Below are positions 49,865 through 56,975 of a stretch of DNA of 64,000 nt, in pieces. The stretch is from Selenomonas sp. FOBRC6 (lineage in GTDB: Bacteria > Bacillota > Negativicutes > Selenomonadales > Selenomonadaceae). The position numbers and the translations under genes were made by a program. The notes below the pieces were generated by a model. The model had not been told where the DNA came from. It made no database searches and worked only from the letters and a program-made list of their open reading frames with translations. Position 1 is the first letter of the stretch. The number at the start of each line of letters is the position of its first letter. Location: contig NZ_ALKG01000117.1 of NCBI RefSeq assembly GCF_000286455.1, positions 1-64,000 on the forward strand, written 5' to 3'.

Positions 49865-50169
49865 GGTGTATCTCCTTTCTTCCAGTAGGTCAAGACCAGC
49901 TGATCACCGGGCTGGATTAGCCCCTTGCGCTCCACGAGCCAAGGATTATTTTCGTAGATACCCTCTTTGTACTCGAGGATATACCGGCGCGTGCCGGTAT
50001 TCTTCCGCAGGTATGTCTCCGAGATCCCCCAAAGGGTATCACCCGGCTTTACAACGTAGACTTCCTCGACAAGGACGGCGTTCTTGCCGCCCTCATGTGT
50101 TGCCGCCCCCGCGCAGAGGATTGCGGCGATTGCGATTGCCGCGCCTGCGATAGCCTTCTTCCCAGTCAT
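49861..50169 (-). CDS. Exported LysM-domain protein
   Basis: A 102-residue protein with an N-terminal hydrophobic segment at about 5-24 (AIAGAAIAIAAILCAGAA) and one LysM domain at about 39-96 (YVVKPGDTLWGISETYL ... NPWLVERKGLIQPGDQLVL). LysM binds peptidoglycan N-acetylglucosamine. An exported LysM protein in the early region, not the tail region, is unusual. AAAGGAGG precedes the ATG. Confidence 0.85.
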   Translation of the reverse strand: MTGKKAIAGAAIAIAAILCAGAATHEGGKNAVLVEEVYVVKPGDTLWGISETYLRKNTGTRRYILEYKEGIYENNPWLVERKGLIQPGDQLVLTYWKKGDTP

Positions 50170-50477
50170 GCGACTGCCTCCTTTCTCTCGATCGGGACGG
50201 GATTCCGAGGATCCTCCAAGTCCATCCCGTCCATGGCAGCCATCCAGCGTTCCAATTCACGCCGGCGCACCTTCATTCCGTTCAGCTTGATGCCCCGGAT
50301 AACGCCGGACTGTACCAGCATATTCGCGTAGTTCTTACCAACGCCGAGCACTGCGGCGACCTCGACCACTGTCAGGAGTTCGTCTGGTGTTTGACACTCC
50401 CGCACAACCGCGACCGATCTGCTTGCACGCTCGATTGCACTGGCGATGATGGATTCCATCGCTGCGTTGTCCATCAT
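50166..50477 (-). CDS. HTH_17/excisionase-like DNA-binding protein
   Basis: A 103-residue protein. The second half is a winged-helix MerR/Xis-type domain: ELLTVVEVAAVLGVGKNYAN, then GIKLNGMKVRRRELERWMAA. It could be the excisionase or an early regulator. A 12-mer in its leader (50498-50509) is repeated before the integrase gene. GGAGGTGCA precedes ATG 50477; ATG 50474 is also possible. Confidence 0.75.
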   Translation of the reverse strand: MMDNAAMESIIASAIERASRSVAVVRECQTPDELLTVVEVAAVLGVGKNYANMLVQSGVIRGIKLNGMKVRRRELERWMAAMDGMDLEDPRNPVPIERKEAVA

Positions 50478-50497
50478 TGCACCTCCGTTCTATTTGT

Positions 50498-50509
50498 TTA
50501 GCCTCACAT
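50498..50509 (-). promoter_or_regulatory. Shared box ATGTGAGGCTAA in the HTH gene leader
   Basis: On the minus strand ATGTGAGGCTAA lies about 20 bp before the GGAGG of the HTH gene. The identical 12-mer is at 56901-56912 in the integrase leader. It may be a common binding site; this is inference. Confidence 0.45.
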
Positions 50510-50572
50510 CATACTCAACCGTCCGATGATTTACTGCTGCGGCATTCCTCCTTTCACGGTTGTTGCCGGAAG

Positions 50573-51319
50573 TCACCGCAGTGCCTCGACCACCGATTCA
50601 TTCCAGCGAATCTGATAGCCGCTGTGCCCGTTGCGCTCATAAGGCATTTCCTCACCGTAATTCTTGCCCTTGTTTGTGATGCGCCATTCCTTGCCGATCT
50701 TCATCTGGAGCCCCGCATTCTTGAGGAGCAGGTTGGTATCCTTTGCGCTGATGCCGAGCTTTGCACCGATCGCAGTAGGATTGAGAAAGCCTGTGTCGTG
50801 CTCTGCCGGAGGAATGAGTTCTTTGACCTCGGGCATCTCGACACCGTACGCTCGCTCAATCATGCTTGTTGCCTTGGCGAGTGCGATGCCATCCTTGACG
50901 CCGAAGAGTTTCTGCAGTTCTGCCGCCGTACTGCGGACATCCCGCACCGCCGTCCCGATCATGCGCGTACGGTACTTCGGGTTCTTTTCGAGTTTCGGCA
51001 CGGTGTAGCTGCCTGTCTTGCGGATTGCGGGAAGAATCTCGTCGGCAAGTTTCGCTTGGAACGCCTGCGCCCGTTCGTTGTTCGCCTTGAATCCGAGACG
51101 ATAGACCATGTTCTCGGGAAGGAAGCTATCTTTCCCAACAAGTTGGGAAAATCCAAACTCCTTGAGATAAGTATTAACTGTTTCCCAGCGAACGTATTCA
51201 ACACCGTTCTTCTCCTGTGTAAATCCCCAACCACGTGCCACGTCCTCAGCGTTCAGCCAAGCGTTGCCATCTTTGGCAATGTAGCCGCGTACATTGCCGA
51301 TCATGATGATGTTTGCCAT
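50573..51319 (-). CDS. Phage antirepressor with Bro-N-type N-terminus
   Basis: A 248-residue protein. Residues 1-110 (GNVRGYIAKDGNAWLNAEDV, ARGWGFTQEKNGVEYVRWET, RLGFKANNERAQAFQAKLAD, EILPAIRKTGSY) match the BRO-N antirepressor domain. A central helical unit lies at about 118-168 (RDVRSTAAELQKLFGVKDG) and a C-terminal ANT/KilAC-like part has FLNPTAIGAKLGISAKDTNL. Such proteins inactivate the repressor. AAAGGAG precedes the ATG. Confidence 0.85.
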   Translation of the reverse strand: MANIIMIGNVRGYIAKDGNAWLNAEDVARGWGFTQEKNGVEYVRWETVNTYLKEFGFSQLVGKDSFLPENMVYRLGFKANNERAQAFQAKLADEILPAIRKTGSYTVPKLEKNPKYRTRMIGTAVRDVRSTAAELQKLFGVKDGIALAKATSMIERAYGVEMPEVKELIPPAEHDTGFLNPTAIGAKLGISAKDTNLLLKNAGLQMKIGKEWRITNKGKNYGEEMPYERNGHSGYQIRWNESVVEALR

Positions 51320-51534
51320 CCGTTTGCTCCTTTCACAGGTACACGGATAATCGGCTTGATCGCTGACATCTCAAGTCCGTAGGCCTCCTCTGCGAGGCAG
51401 ACCGCCTTGTTGATTGCGACATGACGCTCAATGCCAAAGATTTCACGGAGTGCGGCTGCGGTGCTGCGAATGTCCTGCACGATCTCAGCGACGGTGCGGG
51501 CATGGCAGCGCGGGTGTTTCTGTTTGTTGCTCAT
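51301..51534 (-). CDS. Stand-alone copy of the antirepressor central module
   Basis: A 77-residue protein, MSNKQKHPRCHARTVAEIVQ, then DIRSTAAALREIFGIERHVA and EEAYGLEMSAIKPIIRVP. It aligns with residues about 118-168 of the antirepressor encoded just downstream (RDVRSTAAELQKLFGV ... ERAYGVEMPEVKELI). AAGGAAG precedes the ATG; it overlaps the antirepressor start by 19 bp. It could compete for the partner of that module (inference). Confidence 0.65.
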   Translation of the reverse strand: MSNKQKHPRCHARTVAEIVQDIRSTAAALREIFGIERHVAINKAVCLAEEAYGLEMSAIKPIIRVPVKGANGWQTSS

Positions 51535-51556
51535 TGGTTTTCTTCCTTTTTAGTTT

Positions 51557-51573
51557 TGTCACGTTTTGCGACA
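51557..51573. promoter_or_regulatory. Third operator-like site inside the early operon
   Basis: TGTCACGTTTTGCGACA, a 17-bp dyad close to the operators at 51818-51870, lies between the Cro-like stop and the next gene. The repressor may bind here as well. Confidence 0.5.
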
Positions 51574-51576
51574 TAT

Positions 51577-51780
51577 CTAGTCAAAAAAAATAGATTCAAC
51601 GGAAACAGAATAAAACTTTGCGAGACGGATTTTAACTTCATCTCGGGGCACTCGCTCACCGTTCTCGTACATGCTTAGCGTCGAAGGGCTGATACCACAA
51701 GCATTCGACACTTCCTTAATTGTACGTCGCCCTCGTAAGTCCCGAAGCCTTTCTGCTATACGTGGTCTATTAAACACCAT
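51577..51780 (-). CDS. Cro-like XRE-family repressor
   Basis: A 67-residue protein from MVFNRPRIAERLRDLRG. The helix-turn-helix is at about 20-39 (TIKEVSNACGISPSTLSMYE), with PRDEVKIRLAKFYSVSVESI after it. Divergent from the larger repressor and first in the lytic transcript, so Cro-like. GGAGGGGGGTGAT precedes ATG 51780. Confidence 0.85.
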   Translation of the reverse strand: MVFNRPRIAERLRDLRGRRTIKEVSNACGISPSTLSMYENGERVPRDEVKIRLAKFYSVSVESIFFD

Positions 51781-51806
51781 ATCACCCCCCTCCATTCTTA
51801 TCATAT

Positions 51807-51835
51807 ACTTTATCACTTGTCGCGTTTCGTGTCAA
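51807..51835 (-). promoter_or_regulatory. Early lytic promoter (PR-like)
   Basis: On the minus strand TTGACA (51830-51835), a 17-bp spacer and TAAAGT (51807-51812) drive the Cro-like gene. Operator-like dyads cover the spacer and the -35 box. Confidence 0.85.
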
Positions 51836-51870
51836 CACGTTTCGCGACATTTTTTCACAAAACGTGTTGA
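51818..51870. promoter_or_regulatory. Operator cluster of the lysis-lysogeny switch
   Basis: TGTCGCGTTTCGTGTCA (51818-51834), TCAACACGTTTCGCGACA (51832-51849) and, inverted, TCAACACGTTTTGTGAA (51854-51870) share CACGTTTYGYGA. The first two cover the PR-like promoter; the third covers the -35 of the repressor promoter. Confidence 0.7.
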
Positions 51871-51895
51871 AGATTGACGCGAATTGTGATAGACT
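51867..51895 (+). promoter_or_regulatory. Repressor (maintenance) promoter
   Basis: TTGAAG (51867-51872), a 17-bp spacer and TAGACT (51890-51895). The start of transcription would fall only about 15 nt before the repressor ATG, just at its AAGGAGG. Moderate match. Confidence 0.5.
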
Positions 51896-51917
51896 CAAAG
51901 AAAAAGGAGGTGTGTTC

Positions 51918-52235
51918 ATGCCTTTCCACCTTGTATTGCGAAGCTTGCGCCAAAACAGAGGCCTTACGCAAGAAGAATTAGCGAATGCTACGGGTATCAA
52001 TAGAAGTACCCTCGGTATGTATGAATCTGGACGCCGTGAGCCGAACTTTGAAACATTAGAGCTATTCGCTGATTTCTTCAATGTAAATATGGATACTTTA
52101 CTTGGGCGAGATGAGCAAGACCCAAGCCCGCCATCCATCCTGTTACGCGCCGAGAAGGAACTCCCGCCCGAGGATTTGAAGACGCTGGCGGATATGGCGG
52201 AGTTTTTTTTAAGGAAGAATACTCCAAAGGGATGA
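51918..52235 (+). CDS. CI-like XRE-family repressor (short)
   Basis: A 105-residue protein with an HTH_3 domain in residues 4-62; the recognition region TQEELANATGINRSTLGMYE is at 17-36. It has no LexA/CI-type peptidase domain, so control by RecA-stimulated self-cleavage is not expected. Instead an ImmA-type peptidase follows directly, as in ICEBs1 ImmR/ImmA. AAGGAGG lies 8 nt before ATG 51918; the longer frame from 51864 is rejected. Confidence 0.85.
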   Translation: MPFHLVLRSLRQNRGLTQEELANATGINRSTLGMYESGRREPNFETLELFADFFNVNMDTLLGRDEQDPSPPSILLRAEKELPPEDLKTLADMAEFFLRKNTPKG

Positions 52236-52241
52236 TGGTAT

Positions 52242-53321
52242 TTGCGTTTCTCTGAGATCTTGTATTGGGCGCGCGAAGTGATGTTTGCCGCCGATCTTCA
52301 CTCTTTGCCAATCAATCCGTTCTTTGTTTGCAATAATCTTTATATCCAGGTTGTCTCCTATACCGAGGCACGCAGCTACGGATTTACCGAAATCATAGAG
52401 AAGATCAACCGTGTGGATGTGGACGGATTCTGCTACAAGGGCGATGGCGACAGCTATATTATTTTCTATGATGACGCCCGTACACCGAAAGCACGGATCA
52501 ATTTCACCATCGCACACGAACTTGGGCACATTGCTTTAGGTCACTTGAAGAATGTGAGTATGCGTCCACGCTATATGACGAATCGAAAGAATGACCCGCA
52601 GGAGAGAGAAGCTGACACGTTTGCCGGCGAGCTGATCCGCCCGCCGATCCCGTTCGTATTCACTGGCTGCACTCGTATCGATGATATTCAGAGCGTTTGC
52701 AATATCACGTATGAAGCGGCTACGGTCTGTTCGAAGCTCGTTCAGAAGATGCAGGAGCGACGCGATAATCCTTACTATTCTAGTGACTTTCGATTTTATC
52801 ATGAACAGTTTTTTGATTTTCTATACGCCAAGTACTGCGGACACTGCAGGCATATGTTTGTCGGTGCAGACGCGAAGTTCTGCCCCGTATGCGGAAATGA
52901 GCACCTACATTGGTATAATGAGAGACTTCCGATTTTAGTGCTGGTGGCCGACGGTCTGGAGGGAGGGTTGGTTGTGAAATATAAAGAGTATCCGGTGAAT
53001 GCGCAGAATCAGGTGCTCCGCTGTATCCGCTGCGACAATGAGGATCTACGCCCCGAGGATCGCTACTGCAAGATCTGCAGCGCGCCTGTGTACAACTACT
53101 GTGCCGGAAGATACTTTGTCTCGCCTCATGGAGATCGTGTCCTTGCGGTTGATCAGGCTTGCGGTGCTCCCCTCCCCTCCAATGCACGCTATTGTACGCA
53201 TTGCGGCGGGGTATCTGCGTTCTACCACGCTCAGCTCCTTTCAGATTGGCAGAGTGAGAGTCCGCCGATAGAGTTGCCGGAACCGCCGGAGGAGTCGACT
53301 GATTTTGATATTTTTGGATAG
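52242..53321 (+). CDS. ImmA/IrrE-family metallopeptidase with C-terminal zinc ribbons
   Basis: A 359-residue protein. The zinc peptidase motif HELGH is at 92-96 (FTIAHELGHIALGH), with the downstream Glu in EREADTFAGELI. By family knowledge it cleaves the partner repressor on induction. Unusually the C-terminal half carries Cys4 ribbons: CGHC ... CPVC (about 199-220), CIRC ... CKIC (about 261-278) and a third ending CTHC near 318. The start is TTG 52242, 6 bp after the repressor stop, because the upstream in-frame codon is that stop. Confidence 0.85.
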   Translation: MRFSEILYWAREVMFAADLHSLPINPFFVCNNLYIQVVSYTEARSYGFTEIIEKINRVDVDGFCYKGDGDSYIIFYDDARTPKARINFTIAHELGHIALGHLKNVSMRPRYMTNRKNDPQEREADTFAGELIRPPIPFVFTGCTRIDDIQSVCNITYEAATVCSKLVQKMQERRDNPYYSSDFRFYHEQFFDFLYAKYCGHCRHMFVGADAKFCPVCGNEHLHWYNERLPILVLVADGLEGGLVVKYKEYPVNAQNQVLRCIRCDNEDLRPEDRYCKICSAPVYNYCAGRYFVSPHGDRVLAVDQACGAPLPSNARYCTHCGGVSAFYHAQLLSDWQSESPPIELPEPPEESTDFDIFG

Positions 53322-53340
53322 AGGTGTGATCTCTCTAAAA

Positions 53341-53475
53341 TAAAAAAAGCTGTCCTAAAAGGACAGCTATATTTGGATAAAACAGGAAAAGCAACCGTCT
53401 AGCACACTTTTTTCTCCCACGCTGCGCTGCATAGGTTCATAAAAGTGCTGCATGCCCCAGCACGATTGCTTAACG
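53341..53475 (-). ncRNA. Candidate structured small RNA beside the OLD-like ATPase
   Basis: On the minus strand an extended -10 (TGATATAAT, 53481-53489) would start an RNA near 53475. A 9-bp closing stem AAGCAATCG (53463-53471) with CGGTTGCTT (53389-53397) encloses the hairpin GTGCTG/CAGCAC (53445-53463) and an A/G-rich unpaired stretch. It ends at AGCTGTCC/GGACAGCT (53348-53368) followed by TTTTTTT. No ORF with a ribosome site is seen. The hairpin can also end the repressor-ImmA transcript on plus, so the RNA itself needs proof. Confidence 0.5.
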
Positions 53476-53517
53476 ATTTCATTATATCAAAAATCTATGT
53501 GAAAGGGAATGTCTATT

Positions 53518-55209
53518 ATGAAATTAACCAGTGAAATCTCAGCAGGACTTACTCTTGAAGGCGATAATGAGCTTGATATCTTAATGAAGTTGCGTTCCCT
53601 TGATATATTTACCTTTAGAAACTTTGCTTCATCAACCAAAATCGAGATAAATGATCTATTGACCTTAATTGTAGGGCAAAATGCGACTTCAAAATCTACC
53701 TTACTTGGAATGATCTGCCAGCCTTTTGAATTTGAAGCAAAATATAAGGTTTATACAAACATATATGATGATATTGATAAAGCAAAGACAAAAACGATAT
53801 TAGGGAAAACCTTTCAATCAAAGTTTTCTGATGTTTTTCGCATGTCATTAACTTACGATGATCCACGTAAGAAGAAGTATTCATATGCAATAAATTTAGA
53901 AGTAGGTAATCACCCTATTACGTTACCTGTAGTTTCTGAAGCCAGATCTGATCAAAAACATATAAATATTCGGTTTGTTGCTGGCAAAAATACTAGAGCA
54001 AAGGGGCAAGGAAACTATCCTCATCCTGTAATTTATCTTGGGTTAAATCGACTATATCCATTGGCAAATAGTGAAAACATCACTTCCAACAATAGTTTTC
54101 AGCTGTCAGATGAGGAGCGTTCCTTTTATTCTGAATGGCAAAAGAAAATATGTGTTGTACAGGATGAGATAACTCCTGAATTTATTTCGACAGATATTAA
54201 GGCTTTTCTTGCCTGCAAAACTTCTGTATATGATGCTGAAACAAACTCAGCCGGACAAGACAATCTTGGACAAATAATCAGTGCAGTTATTTCATTTATG
54301 CGTCTCAAGAAAAAACTGAAAGAACGTTACCGAGGAGGAATATTACTGATAGATGAAGTAGATGCCACATTACATCTATTAGCGCAAGAGAAACTGATAG
54401 AATTTCTTCTCTATGCGGCTGAAGAGTTTTCTATACAAGTTGTATGCACAACCCATTCATTACATATGATTCAATTGTGCTCTCGTCAATATAAAAAGAA
54501 ATCATCTATCATTTCTTTATTCCGTAGAAATAATACAATACATGCAGAAAGCCATGTTGACTATGAAGATATTTATGCAGAAATTAATGCTGCTCCCCTT
54601 CCCAAGAGAGCTTCTGTAAAAATTACCACCTTATTTGAAGACTCAGTTGCTGCTACTTTTTTTAGATACATTACGCATAATGCATATTCATCGGTAATAG
54701 ACATCCACAACAGCGAAAAGAAAAATAATAAAACTTCTCTTTCGGCAGGAACACTCCTATGCATATCTAGTAGAGATATTCCTATTTTTAAGAAAATACT
54801 ATATGTTATCGATGGAGATAAGGCTAATGAAATCACGGGAAAACACCAAAATATTCTTGCTCTCCCACTGCCAAAGGCATTAGAAAGAGTAATGTACGAA
54901 TTTTTGCGTAAAATGCGTGATGATGATTCTTTTTGGTCGCAGGGAATTGGAAAATACAATCATCAGCAATGCTTTAGAAATTATCAAGATGAAACCAATG
55001 ATGATAAATTTTTCAAAGCATGGTTTAACGAGCAAAAACCAAATTGGGGTAAGGGAAATATCCGACTATATAAACGCTGGGTTCAATGTAATAAAGAGTC
55101 TGTCATAGAATTTAATAATAAGTTTTTTTCATTGTATAATCAGGTTTCACCAGAAAAATGCAATCGATCTGTGCTAGAAAAAATTTTAACATGGATAAAT
55201 GACTTGTAA
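53518..55209 (+). CDS. OLD-like AAA ATPase with TOPRIM-like C-terminus (phage exclusion candidate)
   Basis: A 563-residue, AT-rich gene. The P-loop is GQNATSKST (53-61), with Ser in place of the usual Gly before Lys. A degenerate signature NSAGQDNLGQI, Walker B ILLIDEVDATLH (about 276-288) and switch TTHS (near 311) follow. After about 370, FEDSVAATFF and VIDGD (near 431) resemble the E...DxD pattern of a TOPRIM nuclease, giving the OLD layout. Such prophage genes exclude other phages. ATG 53518 has AAAGGGA 9 nt upstream; ATG 53509 is too close to it. Confidence 0.7.
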   Translation: MKLTSEISAGLTLEGDNELDILMKLRSLDIFTFRNFASSTKIEINDLLTLIVGQNATSKSTLLGMICQPFEFEAKYKVYTNIYDDIDKAKTKTILGKTFQSKFSDVFRMSLTYDDPRKKKYSYAINLEVGNHPITLPVVSEARSDQKHINIRFVAGKNTRAKGQGNYPHPVIYLGLNRLYPLANSENITSNNSFQLSDEERSFYSEWQKKICVVQDEITPEFISTDIKAFLACKTSVYDAETNSAGQDNLGQIISAVISFMRLKKKLKERYRGGILLIDEVDATLHLLAQEKLIEFLLYAAEEFSIQVVCTTHSLHMIQLCSRQYKKKSSIISLFRRNNTIHAESHVDYEDIYAEINAAPLPKRASVKITTLFEDSVAATFFRYITHNAYSSVIDIHNSEKKNNKTSLSAGTLLCISSRDIPIFKKILYVIDGDKANEITGKHQNILALPLPKALERVMYEFLRKMRDDDSFWSQGIGKYNHQQCFRNYQDETNDDKFFKAWFNEQKPNWGKGNIRLYKRWVQCNKESVIEFNNKFFSLYNQVSPEKCNRSVLEKILTWINDL

Positions 55210-55263
55210 TTTGATGTCCAATACTTAAATTTTCTGCTATGATGGAGGAAAGGAGGTCTTATT

Positions 55264-56151
55264 ATGCCGCATACATACACGCCTTTGCGATATCCAGGCG
55301 GGAAAACTCAGTTGTCCAAATTTGTCCAGCACACCATCGAGATCAACCATATGGTATCCCCTATTTATTGCGAGCCATTTTGCGGTGGTGCAGGCGTTGC
55401 TGTTGATCTTCTTCTGGGACGTAAGGTTGACTCCATTATTCTCAATGACTTTGATATATGCATTTATTCTGTCTGGAATGCCATTCTCAATGACACAGAT
55501 CATCTATTACAGAGAATCCATGACACCCCCATCAATATGGACGTGTGGCATGCGCAGCGCCGCATTTATGAAGAACTTAAAGTTGCGGACGAGTACAGTA
55601 TTGAACTTGCCTTTGCGACGTTCTTTTTAAACCGCACAAATATGTCTGGCATTATCACGGGCGGCCCAATCGGTGGTCTCATGCAAAAAGGAACCTATAA
55701 ACTTGATTGCCGCTATAACAAAGAATCTTTGAAAAAAAAGATTCTAGATATTGCTGCAGCACACGAGCACATACAACTTTATCACATGGATGCTGCAGAT
55801 TTGATTCGCACCATATTGGTGCATCAAGACCCAGAACGGCTATTTGTATTCTTTGATCCGCCATATTATCAACAAGGGAAAAACCTGTACAAGAACGCAT
55901 TTAACCATGACGGGCACGTTGCTTTATCTGATGCTATTCGCGAGATGAATGCATTCAAATGGATTCTTACCTATGATAACCACCAACGAATTCAAGAGAT
56001 TTATCAAGATATGTTCCCTATGTGGTATAGTCTCCGATATGTGGCCAATAAAAAAAGGCATGAGCAAGAGTTATTCCTACACGGGCCTGAAATCACTGTT
56101 GAATCTTATGACAAAGTTTCTTTTGATCAGAATATCCCTCTGGCTGTATAG
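55264..56151 (+). CDS. DNA adenine methylase (Dam/D12 class)
   Basis: A 295-residue N6-adenine methyltransferase. The SAM motif is LRYPGGKTQLS (about 8-18), with CEPFCGGAGVAVDLLLG and LNDFD next, and catalytic DPPYYQQG near 198-205. No cognate restriction enzyme gene lies beside it, so it is an orphan, perhaps protecting phage DNA. AAAGGAGG precedes the ATG. Lower GC than the phage core. Confidence 0.93.
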   Translation: MPHTYTPLRYPGGKTQLSKFVQHTIEINHMVSPIYCEPFCGGAGVAVDLLLGRKVDSIILNDFDICIYSVWNAILNDTDHLLQRIHDTPINMDVWHAQRRIYEELKVADEYSIELAFATFFLNRTNMSGIITGGPIGGLMQKGTYKLDCRYNKESLKKKILDIAAAHEHIQLYHMDAADLIRTILVHQDPERLFVFFDPPYYQQGKNLYKNAFNHDGHVALSDAIREMNAFKWILTYDNHQRIQEIYQDMFPMWYSLRYVANKKRHEQELFLHGPEITVESYDKVSFDQNIPLAV

Positions 56152-56183
56152 GCTTACATCAGATGGCAGAAAGGAGTCGCACG

Positions 56184-56855
56184 ATGACATACTCACCCGA
56201 ATATCTCAGTGATCTCATGGTGCGGATGGCGCATCACTCCACCGCGATCGAGGGCAACACGCTGACGCAGGGCGAGACAAAGAGCGTTCTCGTTGACGAC
56301 TATATCCCGCGTGCGATGGATATGCGCGAGCTGAACGAGGTGCTGAACTATAAGACGTTCATGACGTTTCTTGTCGAGCAGTCGACATCTGGCACACCGA
56401 TCTCCCTCTCTCTGATCCGCGAGGTGCACGCAATCCTCTGCAGGGATGCAATCGAAAGTGTTCCTGGGCAGTTCAAGCAGCGCCCGAATATGATCATTGG
56501 CGCAGACTTCACCCCTACGCCGCCCTACCTCGTTCCGTCGGCACTGACGGACTGGATCGACAACCTCGCTGCGCAGATGGATGCCGCTGCATCCGATTCG
56601 GATAAGGTATTTGCCATCTGCCGCCAGCACATCGCATTCGAGCATATTCATCCGTTCCCGGATGGCAACGGACGCGTCGGCCGTGCGCTGATGGTGTACA
56701 GCTGTTTCCTCTTCGACATGACACCGATCGTGATTCCCGTGGAGCAGCGCAAGGAGTACATCAACTATCTCAATACAGAGGATTTGCAGGGATTCGCAAC
56801 ATTCGCCGAGGAACTGCAGGCGGAGGAACGCAGACGTATTGAAGCATTTTCGTAA
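56184..56855 (+). CDS. Fic-domain protein, class II (N-terminal inhibitory helix)
   Basis: A 223-residue protein. The Fic motif HPFPDGNGRVGR is complete at 156-167, so AMP or another nucleotide could be transferred to target hydroxyls. An inhibitory motif of the (S/T)xxxE(G/N) type, STAIEGN, is at 19-25, so the enzyme should be self-inhibited (class II). AGAAAGGAG precedes ATG 56184. High GC, unlike the two genes upstream, so probably acquired separately. Confidence 0.92.
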   Translation: MTYSPEYLSDLMVRMAHHSTAIEGNTLTQGETKSVLVDDYIPRAMDMRELNEVLNYKTFMTFLVEQSTSGTPISLSLIREVHAILCRDAIESVPGQFKQRPNMIIGADFTPTPPYLVPSALTDWIDNLAAQMDAAASDSDKVFAICRQHIAFEHIHPFPDGNGRVGRALMVYSCFLFDMTPIVIPVEQRKEYINYLNTEDLQGFATFAEELQAEERRRIEAFS

Positions 56856-56864
56856 AATAAAAGA

Positions 56865-56890
56865 CCGCCCGGAGCACCACCTCCGGACGG
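56865..56890. repeat. Hairpin CCGCCCGGAG-N6-CTCCGGACGG, copy 1
   Basis: A 10-bp stem with one mismatch, between fic and the integrase leader. A T-rich run follows on the minus side only. A near-identical copy is at 58532-58557. Confidence 0.7.
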
Positions 56891-56900
56891 CAAAGAATAA

Positions 56901-56969
56901 ATGTGAGGCTAATCACATCTACACCATGTTCTATTATATGGGATTAGCCTCCAATTTTCAAGGGAGGCT
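56901..56969 (+). promoter_or_regulatory. Integrase leader with two mutually exclusive hairpins
   Basis: GAGGCTAATC (56905-56914) pairs perfectly with GATTAGCCTC (56942-56951). AGCCTCC (56946-56952), which overlaps that right arm, can instead pair with GGAGGCT (56963-56969), which contains the integrase ribosome site and is followed by TTTTATT. Either RNA switching or a DNA operator flanking the promoter is possible. Confidence 0.5.
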
Positions 56970-56975
56970 TTTATT

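Noticed and set aside
51864-51917. Upstream start for the CI-like repressor
   Set aside because: These codons lie across the operator and promoter; ATG 51918 has AAGGAGG at the right distance and begins the HTH domain properly.
53341-55209. Retron (ncRNA plus OLD-like effector)
   Set aside because: No reverse transcriptase gene is present in or near the locus, and the RNA candidate lacks visible msr/msd layout.
55264-56151. Restriction-modification system around the Dam methylase
   Set aside because: Neighbours are an OLD-like ATPase and a Fic protein; no endonuclease gene was seen beside it.
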